Shown here in pieces: positions 17,266 through 24,948 of a DNA stretch of 39,291 nucleotides; position 1 is the first letter of the stretch, and every line of letters begins with the position of its first letter. The stretch spans positions 1-39,291 of the forward strand of contig JABWBR010000081.1 of assembly GCA_013360405.1 (NCBI GenBank). The letters run 5' to 3'. The position numbers and the translations under genes were made by a program. The notes beneath the pieces are model-generated. The model ran no database searches and was not told the DNA's origin. It worked only from the letters and a program-made list of their open reading frames with translations. This DNA comes from Saprospiraceae bacterium. Its GTDB lineage: Bacteria; Bacteroidota; Bacteroidia; Chitinophagales; Saprospiraceae.

Positions 17266-18081
17266 ATGAAACTCAGCCAAATAAAGCTACTCTTGCTCTT
17301 GCCGGCGTGGGTTCTACTCACTACCTGCGAGAAAACCGAGTGGGCGCCGCTCGACGTGGATAACGCCGCGGCAATAGACCAACGAACTACCTGCGACCCG
17401 TGTGAAGGCGATCTTATCTTCGGGCCCGAAACTTTTGTGCGGAATACCGGCAGGCCGGTAGGCGCTCCTTTCCTGCCCCCGGGCCAGGTTCCCGGACCTA
17501 ATAGCCAACCGATGGCCGTACACCGGATTTTTAACATGGGAGAAGAAGCCGATATATGCCTCACCGTCGCTAACCACGAGGTGGCAGCCGCTACCATCAC
17601 CCTGGATGGTCAGACGATCTTTACTCCGGCCAATTTTACCCAAACTAATATGACCCTCCAACTCAACTCCCAACTGTTAGCAGGGACGCACGAGCTGGTG
17701 GTCACTATGCTGGGAAAACCCAATGGCTGGATAGAAGTGGAAATGAGAGGTTGTATTACTACGCCGCCGCCGCAGCTCCTCTGCTCTGAAGTGGCAAGGA
17801 TGCATTGTGAAGCAAAGGGATGGGTTGTAATGGATGTCTTTCCGCTAGAGGGGATTCTTTATTGTACAATAGACGGCAGATTCTCGGAGAATAACTGTGA
17901 TACATGTGATGTGTATAATATATATGTTTGGAAAGACGGCGCCGGCGACCACTTTTGTCCCGGTATTTATTATTCAACGCTAAAAGGTCAAATTAGAGGC
18001 GGACATATACCGTGTCAATGCAATGACAACCTGTACTGGTGCGGTAATTGGGATATGCAAGACTGTATCCCCGATTTCTAA
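17266..18081 (+). CDS. Cysteine-rich lipoprotein of unknown function
   Basis: The product is 271 aa. The N-terminus is a lipoprotein signal with lipobox LLTTC (Cys about residue 21). The mature protein holds many cysteines, several in close pairs (CDPC, CDTC, CQC), and the last third (after a PPPQ linker) is the most Cys-rich, suggesting a disulfide-stabilised extracytoplasmic domain. The middle part (about 80-165) looks like a beta-sandwich. I do not recognise the family. It stands alone, between repeat-rich gaps, and faces the convergent nitrilase-fusion gene. Confidence 0.75.
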   Translation: MKLSQIKLLLLLPAWVLLTTCEKTEWAPLDVDNAAAIDQRTTCDPCEGDLIFGPETFVRNTGRPVGAPFLPPGQVPGPNSQPMAVHRIFNMGEEADICLTVANHEVAAATITLDGQTIFTPANFTQTNMTLQLNSQLLAGTHELVVTMLGKPNGWIEVEMRGCITTPPPQLLCSEVARMHCEAKGWVVMDVFPLEGILYCTIDGRFSENNCDTCDVYNIYVWKDGAGDHFCPGIYYSTLKGQIRGGHIPCQCNDNLYWCGNWDMQDCIPDF

Positions 18082-18106
18082 CTCCGCATTCAGTTTTTTT
18101 TACAGA

Positions 18107-18260
18107 CTATCAGACTTTTAGACTAGCGCTGAAAGTCTGATAGCCCCAAAGTCCAATAGTCCCAAAGTCCCAAAATCACTCCCTCTCTCCCTCTCCCCCT
18201 CACTCCCTCTCTCCCTCTCCCCCTCACCCCCTCCCCCCCTCTCCCCCTCTCCCCCTCTTC
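18107..18260. repeat. 12-bp hairpin followed by 8-bp-period tandem repeats and a pyrimidine tract
   Basis: CTATCAGACTTT (18107-18118) pairs exactly with AAAGTCTGATAG (18132-18143). It is followed by 8-bp units CCAAAGTC, CAATAGTC, CCAAAGTC, CCAAAATC, and then CTCCCTCT/CCCCCTCA-type octamers, including a 24-bp unit repeated twice. The right end of the tract overlaps the 3' end of the minus-strand gene. Confidence 0.85.
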
Positions 18261-19774
18261 CAAGTCACCTCGTAGATATCCGTGCGGCGATCCTTCAGGC
18301 TGCGCACGCCGCCGTACGTATGAAGCTCCGTGAGCAAATCCAGGTCGAGGTCGGAGACGAGGATCATTTCGGTATTGGGCGTAGCTTCGGCGCGAATGCC
18401 GTTGGTGGGGAATGAAAAATCGCAGGGGGTAAACACCGCCGATTGTGCAAACTGAATATCCATATTGTGCACCCGGGGCAAGTTGCCCACTGCGCCGGCA
18501 ATCGCCACATAACATTCGCTTTCAATAGCCCGGGCCCGGGCGCAGGTGCGCACCAGCTCGTAAGCGTTTTGCGTGTCGGTCACAAAAGGCACAAACAGAA
18601 TTTTTATGCCCTGCTGCCCCAACAGCCGCGATAATTCGGGGAAAACAATGTCGTAGCTCATCAAAATGCCTATCGGGCCGCAGTCGGTCTCAAATACCTT
18701 GACTTTGCGGCCACCTACCATACCCCAGCTTTTTACTTCATCGGGCGTCACGTGGATTTTTTCGTACTCCTCATACGTGCCGTTGCGCCGGCACAGATAC
18801 CCCACACTGTATAGCTTGTCGTCGCGCAACAGCGGCATACTGCCCGTGATAATATTGATATTGTAGCTGATGGCGAGGTTGAGGAAGCGGTTTCTGGATT
18901 CTTCAGTAAAGGTGGCCAACTGCCGGATGGCCTCCGATTCGGCCAGGTGGTTGTAGGCGGCCATCAGCGGCGCGTTGTAAAACTCGGGAAACAAGGCAAA
19001 ATCAGACTGGTATCCCGACACGGCATCGACAAAGTATTCTACCTGCTCAAATAATTCGTCGATCGATTGATAAGACCGCATCTGCCATTGCACCAGCCCA
19101 AGCCGCACAATAGGTTCGTATTCCGATAACCTGCCCGTTTTGCGGCTGTAGTAGATGTTGTCCCATTGCAATAGCGTAGCGTATTCCTGCGACGACTTGT
19201 CGCCGGGCAGGTAGCCTTTGAGTACTTTTTTGATGTGAAAATCATTCGACAACTGAAAGGTCAGCGTAGGGTCGTAAATTTCTTTGTGTTTGACTTTCTG
19301 GATGTATTCTTTGGGCGTGACGGTATGGGCGTGCAAGTGATAATTGGGAATCCTGCCCCCGAAAATAATGGCGCGTAGGTTGAGATTTTCGCACAGTTCT
19401 TTGCGGGCGTCGTACAGGCGGCGCCCCAGGCGCAAACCGCGGTATTCGGGGTGGATAAATACCTCTATACCGTATAGTACATCGCCTTTGGGGTTGTGGG
19501 TATTAAAGGTGTAATTGCCCGTAATCTGCTGATAGGTATGCTCGTCGCCAAAGTGTTCGTAGTTGACGATGATGGCCAGGGCGCAACCCACGATTTTGCC
19601 GTTGACGCTGATGCCGATCTGCCCTTCGGGGAAAATATCGAGCAATTTCTGGATGTGTTCCTCTATCCAGTAGTCGCTGGGCGAATCGGGATACGCTTCG
19701 ATCATGGCGCTTTTCAGCGACTGGTAGTCGCTCATTTTAAGCTCGCGCAATTCAATGGTGATATTCTCTGCCAT
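18224..19774 (-). CDS. GNAT acetyltransferase-nitrilase fusion protein with Ser at the nucleophile position
   Basis: The product is 516 aa. The N-terminal half (about 5-215) is a GNAT fold with the acetyl-CoA loop in PEYRGLRLGRRLYDAR. The C-terminal half (about 222-505) is a carbon-nitrogen hydrolase of the nitrilase superfamily. Such fusions are a known subgroup (RimI-like plus nitrilase) of unknown substrate. The nitrilase triad is Glu-Lys-Cys: E264 in LFPEFYN and K339 in YEKIHVTPDE are present, but the Cys position reads LMSYDIVFPE, with Ser373 (codon AGC). The last ten residues (RGRGGEGGRG) are encoded by the pyrimidine repeat tract, so the natural end was probably near YEVTWK. The start is an ATG about 30 bp from gatB's stop, so it may be transcribed with gatB. 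Confidence 0.88.
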   Translation of the reverse strand: MAENITIELRELKMSDYQSLKSAMIEAYPDSPSDYWIEEHIQKLLDIFPEGQIGISVNGKIVGCALAIIVNYEHFGDEHTYQQITGNYTFNTHNPKGDVLYGIEVFIHPEYRGLRLGRRLYDARKELCENLNLRAIIFGGRIPNYHLHAHTVTPKEYIQKVKHKEIYDPTLTFQLSNDFHIKKVLKGYLPGDKSSQEYATLLQWDNIYYSRKTGRLSEYEPIVRLGLVQWQMRSYQSIDELFEQVEYFVDAVSGYQSDFALFPEFYNAPLMAAYNHLAESEAIRQLATFTEESRNRFLNLAISYNINIITGSMPLLRDDKLYSVGYLCRRNGTYEEYEKIHVTPDEVKSWGMVGGRKVKVFETDCGPIGILMSYDIVFPELSRLLGQQGIKILFVPFVTDTQNAYELVRTCARARAIESECYVAIAGAVGNLPRVHNMDIQFAQSAVFTPCDFSFPTNGIRAEATPNTEMILVSDLDLDLLTELHTYGGVRSLKDRRTDIYEVTWKRGRGGEGGRG

Positions 19775-19801
19775 AAGTTGAAATTGGCCCGCAAAACCCG
19801 C

Positions 19802-21256
19802 CTAAACCTTTAATTTCTCAGCGAGTAGCGCAGTCGTGGTTTTTGGATCGGCCTGGCCTTTCGATAAGCGCATCATTTCGCCCATAAAAAAGCCCATCAG
19901 GCCCGTTTTACCTTTTTTGTAGGCGGCTACTTTGTCGGGATTGGCTGCCAGTACCTGGTCGGCCAGTTCTCCCAACAAGTCGGTATCGGCCGTCTGGATG
20001 AGTTCAAGCTCCTGAGCCAGCGCCAGGGGCGCTTTGCTGGGATTTTCCATCAGCGCGGGTAACAGGCGCTGGTATGCAATGGCATTGCTCACCTTGCCCT
20101 CGTCGATGAGCTGCAGAAAAGCGGCAAGCGAAGGTAATGTGAGGGGAAAATCGGCCAGTTCGGCGCCTGTCTCCCGGCGCCAGGGTAGTATTTTATTTAT
20201 TATTAAATTGGCCGCCGCCTTTTTGTGTGGGGTTTGGGCGCATAAAGCCTGAAAATAAGCTGCCGTTTCCCGGTCTTCTATTAATAAGCCGGCGTCGTAG
20301 TCGGTCAGTTGGTATTCATTCCGGAATTGCACGTATAAATGCCAGGGCAGGGCAGGCAGGGCGCGCTCCTGCGCGTCGAGAAAAATTTTGTCGAGCAATA
20401 CCGGCGGCAAATCGGGCTCGGGAAAATAACGGTAGTCGTGGGCGTCTTCTTTACTGCGCAAGGGGGAGGTCACGCCGGTGTCGGGGTCGAAATGCAGCGT
20501 TTCCTGGGCTACTTTGCCACCGGCTTCGATAAGGTCTATCTGGCGTTTTACTTCATAAGCGATGGCCCTGCGCGCGTAGCGCATGGAGTTGAGGTTTTTG
20601 ATCTCGCAGCGCTCGCCCAGCCTGGTATCGCCGCGTCGCCGCACCGACACGTTACAGTCGCAGCGCATAGAGCCTTCCTCCATGTTGCCGTCGGAAATGC
20701 CCAGATAACGCACCAACTGCTGCATGCCGCTCATAAACGCGTCGACTTCTTCGGCAGAGCGCAACTCGGGTTCGGTGACTACCTCCAGCAGCGGCACGCC
20801 GGCGCGGTTGAGGTCTATGAACGAAAACCGGGGATCCTGATCGTGGATGCTCTTGCCCGCGTCTTCTTCCATGTGGATATGGTGGAGCCGTATTTCTTTC
20901 CAGGTTTCACCCAGCTTGATGGGCAGAGCGCCGCCTACGCATATCGGCCGCCGGTCTTGGGTGATCTGATATCCCTTGGGCAGGTCGGCGTAAAAATAGT
21001 TTTTGCGGTCAAACGCACTGGCAGGGTCGATACGGCAACCCAATGCCAGGCCCAGCCGCACGGCATAAGCCGCCTGTTGCTTATTCAATCGCGGCAAGGT
21101 GCCCGGGTGGCCCAGCGAAATAGCGCTCACATGGGTATTGGGCTCGCCCCCGAAGGAGGCGTCGTCGCCGCAAAAAGCTTTGCTGCGCGTGGCTAGCTGC
21201 ACGTGCACTTCCAGCCCGATGACGGTTTCGTATTGTTCGTAAATGCTGTTGGACAT
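19802..21256 (-). CDS. gatB: Aspartyl/glutamyl-tRNA amidotransferase subunit B
   Basis: The product is 484 aa, the usual length. It opens with YETVIGLEVHVQLATRSKAF, characteristic of GatB, followed by GHPGTLPRLN and later FIDLNRAGVPLLEVVTEPEL and SMRCDCNVSVRR. It binds mischarged Glu-tRNA(Gln) or Asp-tRNA(Asn) and, with GatA and GatC, converts it by amidation in the cytoplasm. The C-terminal YqeY-like tail (about 335-484) that contacts tRNA is complete. gatA and gatC are not in the window, as is common when the subunits are scattered. Confidence 0.97.
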   Translation of the reverse strand: MSNSIYEQYETVIGLEVHVQLATRSKAFCGDDASFGGEPNTHVSAISLGHPGTLPRLNKQQAAYAVRLGLALGCRIDPASAFDRKNYFYADLPKGYQITQDRRPICVGGALPIKLGETWKEIRLHHIHMEEDAGKSIHDQDPRFSFIDLNRAGVPLLEVVTEPELRSAEEVDAFMSGMQQLVRYLGISDGNMEEGSMRCDCNVSVRRRGDTRLGERCEIKNLNSMRYARRAIAYEVKRQIDLIEAGGKVAQETLHFDPDTGVTSPLRSKEDAHDYRYFPEPDLPPVLLDKIFLDAQERALPALPWHLYVQFRNEYQLTDYDAGLLIEDRETAAYFQALCAQTPHKKAAANLIINKILPWRRETGAELADFPLTLPSLAAFLQLIDEGKVSNAIAYQRLLPALMENPSKAPLALAQELELIQTADTDLLGELADQVLAANPDKVAAYKKGKTGLMGFFMGEMMRLSKGQADPKTTTALLAEKLKV

Positions 21257-21271
21257 TTTTTTTTATTAAAA

Positions 21272-22360
21272 TCAAAACAACATGGCGCTGATCACTACAG
21301 TCAAAATCAAAAACGTCACAAAGATGATCAGGTAGGCCACGTTCAGGATGTACATTTTGATAAATGTCTTTATCCATCCTTGTTGATATACCCGGCGCAT
21401 GGCCAGCAACAAATAGACCATCAAATATACAGGTACTACAGCAAAGATGATGATATCCAGTGTTGTTGTCGTTTCCGCCATTGCCACGTTAGCCCAAAAA
21501 ATGTAATACGCCGACATGAGCAAAAACGCGAAAGCGTGGAAGTGAAAGGAAAAAACCAGGTGCTCTACGAAATATCTTTTTCGCCTGATATACAGTAATT
21601 TAAGAATAAGCGATAGCGCCGGCATCATCAACAGAACCATCCAGATCAGCTTGCTAAGCACATAAGTGGCCAGCGTGTCGAGGTGTTTATATGCCCTGAG
21701 GTTTTGTTTTACCTGCGTGCGGGGCCAAAAACCGGTAAATTTGTATTTGTCAAGTACTTCTTCTTCCGTTAAAGAAAATACGTCTTTGGAGGCAATCCGC
21801 GATTCTACTCTCGCAGAAGAACTATCCACCATGCTCGGCAAAAAAAGGAAAACCGGCATGCTGTCGTTGCTGGTTTTTACCTGCTTTAATAAGGAGTCTA
21901 TGGCAATAGGTATGTCTTTTTGACCGGGAAACATTTGCTCTACTTTCTTGCGCGATACCTGCAGGCTGTCGAGTAAATCCGCAGCATGCGCATTTTCGCT
22001 ATATTCTTCGATTTCACTTGACAGCGCATCCTCTACTTTGCCTTGCACGAGCAGGCCTATCACGGCAAAGTGTAATACCGCCATAAATAAAAAAAGGCGG
22101 ATCGGGCTCACATAACGTTTGTGCTTTCCCTCAAAATAAACGGTGGTGAGCCTGCCGGGGTAAAATAAGTCGCGCAGGGCAAGAAACAATTTGGAATCGA
22201 AATTGAAAAAAGAATCCAGAAAATCCTGGATCAGCTCCCAAACCGTGACCTTGCCCTTGGTGTATTTCTGGCTGCAATGCGGGCAAAAATCGCCGTAAGG
22301 CGCCAGGGGGTAGTGGCAGTTGTGGCAATACCGGTCTGCAGGGGAGGTGGCTTTGTTCAT
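21272..22360 (-). CDS. DUF3667-type zinc-ribbon membrane protein
   Basis: The product is 362 aa. A zinc ribbon at the N-terminus (C12-x2-C15 and C26-x2-C29, YCHNCH...FCPHCS) is followed by a conserved region around DFLDSFFNFDSKLFLALRDL and LTTVYFEGKHKRYVSPIRLF. About five membrane segments follow, with a soluble insert (about 115-215) after the first. This layout matches the DUF3667 family common in Bacteroidota. Its function is unknown. It is 15 bp downstream-to-upstream of gatB on the same strand, so the two are probably co-transcribed. Confidence 0.85.
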   Translation of the reverse strand: MNKATSPADRYCHNCHYPLAPYGDFCPHCSQKYTKGKVTVWELIQDFLDSFFNFDSKLFLALRDLFYPGRLTTVYFEGKHKRYVSPIRLFLFMAVLHFAVIGLLVQGKVEDALSSEIEEYSENAHAADLLDSLQVSRKKVEQMFPGQKDIPIAIDSLLKQVKTSNDSMPVFLFLPSMVDSSSARVESRIASKDVFSLTEEEVLDKYKFTGFWPRTQVKQNLRAYKHLDTLATYVLSKLIWMVLLMMPALSLILKLLYIRRKRYFVEHLVFSFHFHAFAFLLMSAYYIFWANVAMAETTTTLDIIIFAVVPVYLMVYLLLAMRRVYQQGWIKTFIKMYILNVAYLIIFVTFLILTVVISAMLF

Positions 22361-22420
22361 ATTTGCGAATTAGGAATAGCGCAATTTACAGCCAATCTCT
22401 TCATTTTGCACTTCGACCCC

Positions 22421-23566
22421 TTATTTTTTGCGCATGATCCCATCGTCATCGATGGATAGGCGTGTTTCCGGAAAATCCGCTTTGGTAAGGCTTTTGATGG
22501 TTTTGATTACCCGCTTTTGTGCATCGATTTTGGGGCCGTGCGTTTTTTGCTGATAGGTAGGCGTGATTTTGCCTTCCAAAAATTCGCCTTCGCGGTTTAT
22601 TTGCAGGCTAATCAGGGGCGCAATGCCGGCAGGGCCGTTGAGACTGAAACGGCCGTAGGTGCAGAAATTGCCCAGGCTGTAAGAGATAAACCGGTCTTTG
22701 TACAATTCTACCGCCCGGGTTACGTGGGGGCCGTGGCCGAAAACGATGTCGGCGCCCGCATCGATAACGGCGTGAGAAAACTTGTAGACGTTGCCCCGGT
22801 TTTCGCCATGAAAGGTTTCGGTAGCGCGGGGCACGTGCTGGTGGTCGGCGCCTTCCGCGCCTCCGTGAAAGGATACGATTACTACGTCGACTTCGCGGGC
22901 CAGTTTTTCTACGAGGGCTTTGGCGCCGGCAATATCGCGCAGGTCGCAGGTACCGCTATTGGGCGCGAAAGCGCAAAAACCGAATTTGACGCCGTTGCGC
23001 TCAAAAATGGCCGTCTCGTCGGTGCCGGCCAGTCCCGCAAAATGTATGCCCGCTTCGCGCAGCACGGCTTTGGTGCGCTTGCGGCCCTCTGCGCCAAAGT
23101 CGCCGCTGTGGTTGTTGGCCAGGCTCAATACGTCGAAACCGGCTTCTACAAATCGATCTACGTAGCGCTCCGGCGTGCGGAATACGTAGCATACCTTGGG
23201 GTCGCGGCAGGTTTTGGGCGTACCGCCTTTGTTGAGTATGGTGCCTTCGTGGTTGCCGAAGGTAACGTCGGCGTTTTTTAAAAGGTCGAGCACCGGCGCA
23301 AGTAAAGCCTTGCCGTCATTGGGCGGCAGGTAGGAGGTGGAAGGATAATTTGTGCCCAGCATCATATCACCTACGCCTACAACGGTAAGCGTTTGTGCCG
23401 TATCTTCAGGCGCCGCTTCGGCCCGGATGTATACCTTTTCAGGAACAACCGCTACCTGGGGAGTGGTTGTGGGCGAATCGTAGCAAGCCAGTAATAGCCC
23501 GGCGCCCGCTATAATTGAAAAAAGACCCCCAAAACGGAGGTCTTTTCCCGAAACCTTTAGGTTCAT
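22421..23566 (-). CDS. CapA-family metallophosphoesterase-like lipoprotein
   Basis: The product is 381 aa from the ATG at 23566; a TTG at 23590 in frame would overlap the upstream gene by 8 bp. The signal ends in lipobox LLLAC (Cys about residue 28). The body carries the CapA/PgsA calcineurin-like motifs in order: GVGDMMLG, VTFGNHEG, LANNHSGDFG, VVIVSFHGGAEG and VFGHGPHV. In gamma-polyglutamate systems CapA takes part in polymer transport or anchoring, but most family members stand alone with unknown substrate, as here. It lies in the same direction as the M23 peptidase gene, 16 bp behind its stop, and carries a terminator-like hairpin inside its first 50 bases. Confidence 0.88.
   Translation of the reverse strand: MNLKVSGKDLRFGGLFSIIAGAGLLLACYDSPTTTPQVAVVPEKVYIRAEAAPEDTAQTLTVVGVGDMMLGTNYPSTSYLPPNDGKALLAPVLDLLKNADVTFGNHEGTILNKGGTPKTCRDPKVCYVFRTPERYVDRFVEAGFDVLSLANNHSGDFGAEGRKRTKAVLREAGIHFAGLAGTDETAIFERNGVKFGFCAFAPNSGTCDLRDIAGAKALVEKLAREVDVVIVSFHGGAEGADHQHVPRATETFHGENRGNVYKFSHAVIDAGADIVFGHGPHVTRAVELYKDRFISYSLGNFCTYGRFSLNGPAGIAPLISLQINREGEFLEGKITPTYQQKTHGPKIDAQKRVIKTIKSLTKADFPETRLSIDDDGIMRKK
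23518..23546 (-). terminator. Terminator-like hairpin inside the 5' coding region of the CapA-like gene
   Basis: On the minus strand GGTC-type arms AAAAGACC and GGTCTTTT pair over 8 bp and extend by UCC/GGG to 11 bp, with a 5-nt loop and a run of six T at the end. This has the shape of an intrinsic terminator. It sits codons 7-17 into the lipoprotein gene, just after the M23 peptidase gene, so it could limit read-through unless the CapA-like gene is being translated. Confidence 0.5.
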
Positions 23567-23582
23567 ATGGCAAAGTTGATCT

Positions 23583-24563
23583 TTAGTCAAACGATTGGTT
23601 GGCTGCCTCGGCAGCTTTTACGAGGTCATTGTATTCTTTAGGCGAAAGGCCGTCAATCACATATTGAATGGGATTGATAGGCTGCCCGCGGTAGTGCACT
23701 TCGTAATGGCAGTGCGGCGCGGTGGAAGTACCTGTACTGCCTACGCGACCGATAGTCTGTCCGCGTTTTACGGTTTGCCCTTCGCGCACTTCTATCTTGC
23801 TCATGTGAGCATACAGGGTCTGGTAGCCGTAGCCGTGGTCGATTACTACGTGCATGCCGAAACCGCTACCCCGCTCTGCTTTGATTACACGGCCTGCGCC
23901 GGTAGATTGTATGGACGTTCCTTTGGGCGCCGTAAAGTCAATGCCGCTGTGCATCCTGGGCACTTTGAAAATAGGGTGGATGCGGTAGCCGAAGCCGGAA
24001 AGCAACTTCACGTCGCGCGCCAGCTTATCGCTGCGCACCGGCTTGATAGAAGGCATGCTGGCCAGCATTTTTTCTTTGGCTTTTGCCATGCCGATGATCG
24101 TGTCGAGCGAATGCGATTGCAGGTCCATCTGCCGCTTGAGCTTGTCAACCCGCTCGCGCATAGACGCCATCATATCGCCGGAATAGCGAAACTGCCGGTA
24201 ATTGCTGTATTTGTCGTGACCGCCCGTACCGCCGTTCCATATGCCGTCGTCAATGGGATCCATGCCGAAGATCATGCGGTGGGCGTATGCGTCGCGTTGT
24301 TGCAAGTTGTCGAGTACCTCGCTTAGCCGGTCAAACTCTTTTGAAGCTTGTTCCATTTCCATCCGGAGTTGCTTGTTCTCGGTGAGCAGGCCTTTCTCCC
24401 GCGGTGACGGGAAATAGCGGTGAGAGATGAGCATGAAAAGAAATCCGGTAACGATTGCTGCACAAAGAAAACCGAATAGCCTTAATAATTTGGAACTTAT
24501 TGGTTCAACTACCCGTTCGTATTGCAGCGTGTGAGTGTTGTAAATGTACTTTTCTTTTCCCAT
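23583..24563 (-). CDS. M23-family metallopeptidase, membrane-anchored
   Basis: The product is 326 aa from the ATG at 24563; the longer frame begins with TTG at 24584. One membrane segment (about 28-50) is followed by a coiled-coil stretch (about 60-110) and a linker, then a C-terminal LytM/M23 domain (about 185-300). The zinc ligands are visible in MHSGIDFTAPKGT (HxxxD) and APHCHYEVH (HxH). M23 enzymes cut peptidoglycan cross-bridges; the coiled coil and the GYRIHPI region are like those of Bacteroidota cell-wall remodelling peptidases. Both ligand motifs are intact, so it is probably active rather than an EnvC/NlpD-type activator. Confidence 0.92.
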   Translation of the reverse strand: MGKEKYIYNTHTLQYERVVEPISSKLLRLFGFLCAAIVTGFLFMLISHRYFPSPREKGLLTENKQLRMEMEQASKEFDRLSEVLDNLQQRDAYAHRMIFGMDPIDDGIWNGGTGGHDKYSNYRQFRYSGDMMASMRERVDKLKRQMDLQSHSLDTIIGMAKAKEKMLASMPSIKPVRSDKLARDVKLLSGFGYRIHPIFKVPRMHSGIDFTAPKGTSIQSTGAGRVIKAERGSGFGMHVVIDHGYGYQTLYAHMSKIEVREGQTVKRGQTIGRVGSTGTSTAPHCHYEVHYRGQPINPIQYVIDGLSPKEYNDLVKAAEAANQSFD

Positions 24564-24827
24564 GAGCGTCTTAATCTTTGCCAAAAATTACTAAAATGCA
24601 GCGTTTCAAGCGTGTTGGTTAAGTGCTTTCTAATTTTTTGGCTTGAATGGGGGGTGATAGCTGCTATTTTAGTGGATGTTTTTTCCAAATTGGAATGTCA
24701 TCGCTTACGTGGCTTGCCAAAATTAGTCTACGAATCCGGATTTTCAAAACTTTAACACAAATATTAGACGATTGTGTAAGCAAATTATGGATACTGTGCC
24801 TCTTTGTAAGTAAATTAAGGAGTTTTT

Positions 24828-24899
24828 AGCAGTCAGCAGTCAGCAGTCAGCAGTCAGCTCTTAGCAACTGACTGCTGAGTGCTAAGTGCTAAGTGCTAA
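24828..24899. repeat. Inverted arms of 7-bp tandem repeats upstream of alaS
   Basis: There are four exact AGCAGTC units, a short loop region, then inverse units (GACTGCT, GAGTGCT, AAGTGCT, AAGTGCT). It is the same heptamer family as 17123-17164. It ends 8 bp before the -7 box of alaS. The rest of the gap between the divergent genes (24564-24827) is AT-rich and holds nothing I recognise. Confidence 0.93.
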
Positions 24900-24907
24900 A
24901 AAAAACC

Positions 24908-24915
24908 TATCTTTG
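24908..24915 (+). promoter_or_regulatory. Bacteroidota-type -7 box for alaS
   Basis: TATCTTTG is an exact TAnnTTTG match 33 bp before the alaS ATG. The place of the -33 element is taken by heptamer repeats. Confidence 0.6.
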
Positions 24916-24948
24916 CCCACGTTTTTCAAAAAAAACAACTTCCGGCAT

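Noticed and set aside
22517-23281. 254-codon plus-strand frame opposite the CapA-like gene
   Set aside because: It is an antisense shadow; no motif is recognised, and the minus-strand frame has the complete CapA motif series.
23567-23590. TTG start for the CapA-like gene that overlaps the M23 gene
   Set aside because: The ATG at 23566 gives a better lipoprotein signal; the eight extra residues look like chance read-through.
24564-24827. Possible tRNA or small gene in the gap between the M23 gene and alaS
   Set aside because: No cloverleaf, conserved TTC loop or convincing frame was found; the short frames there have no start signal or known motif.
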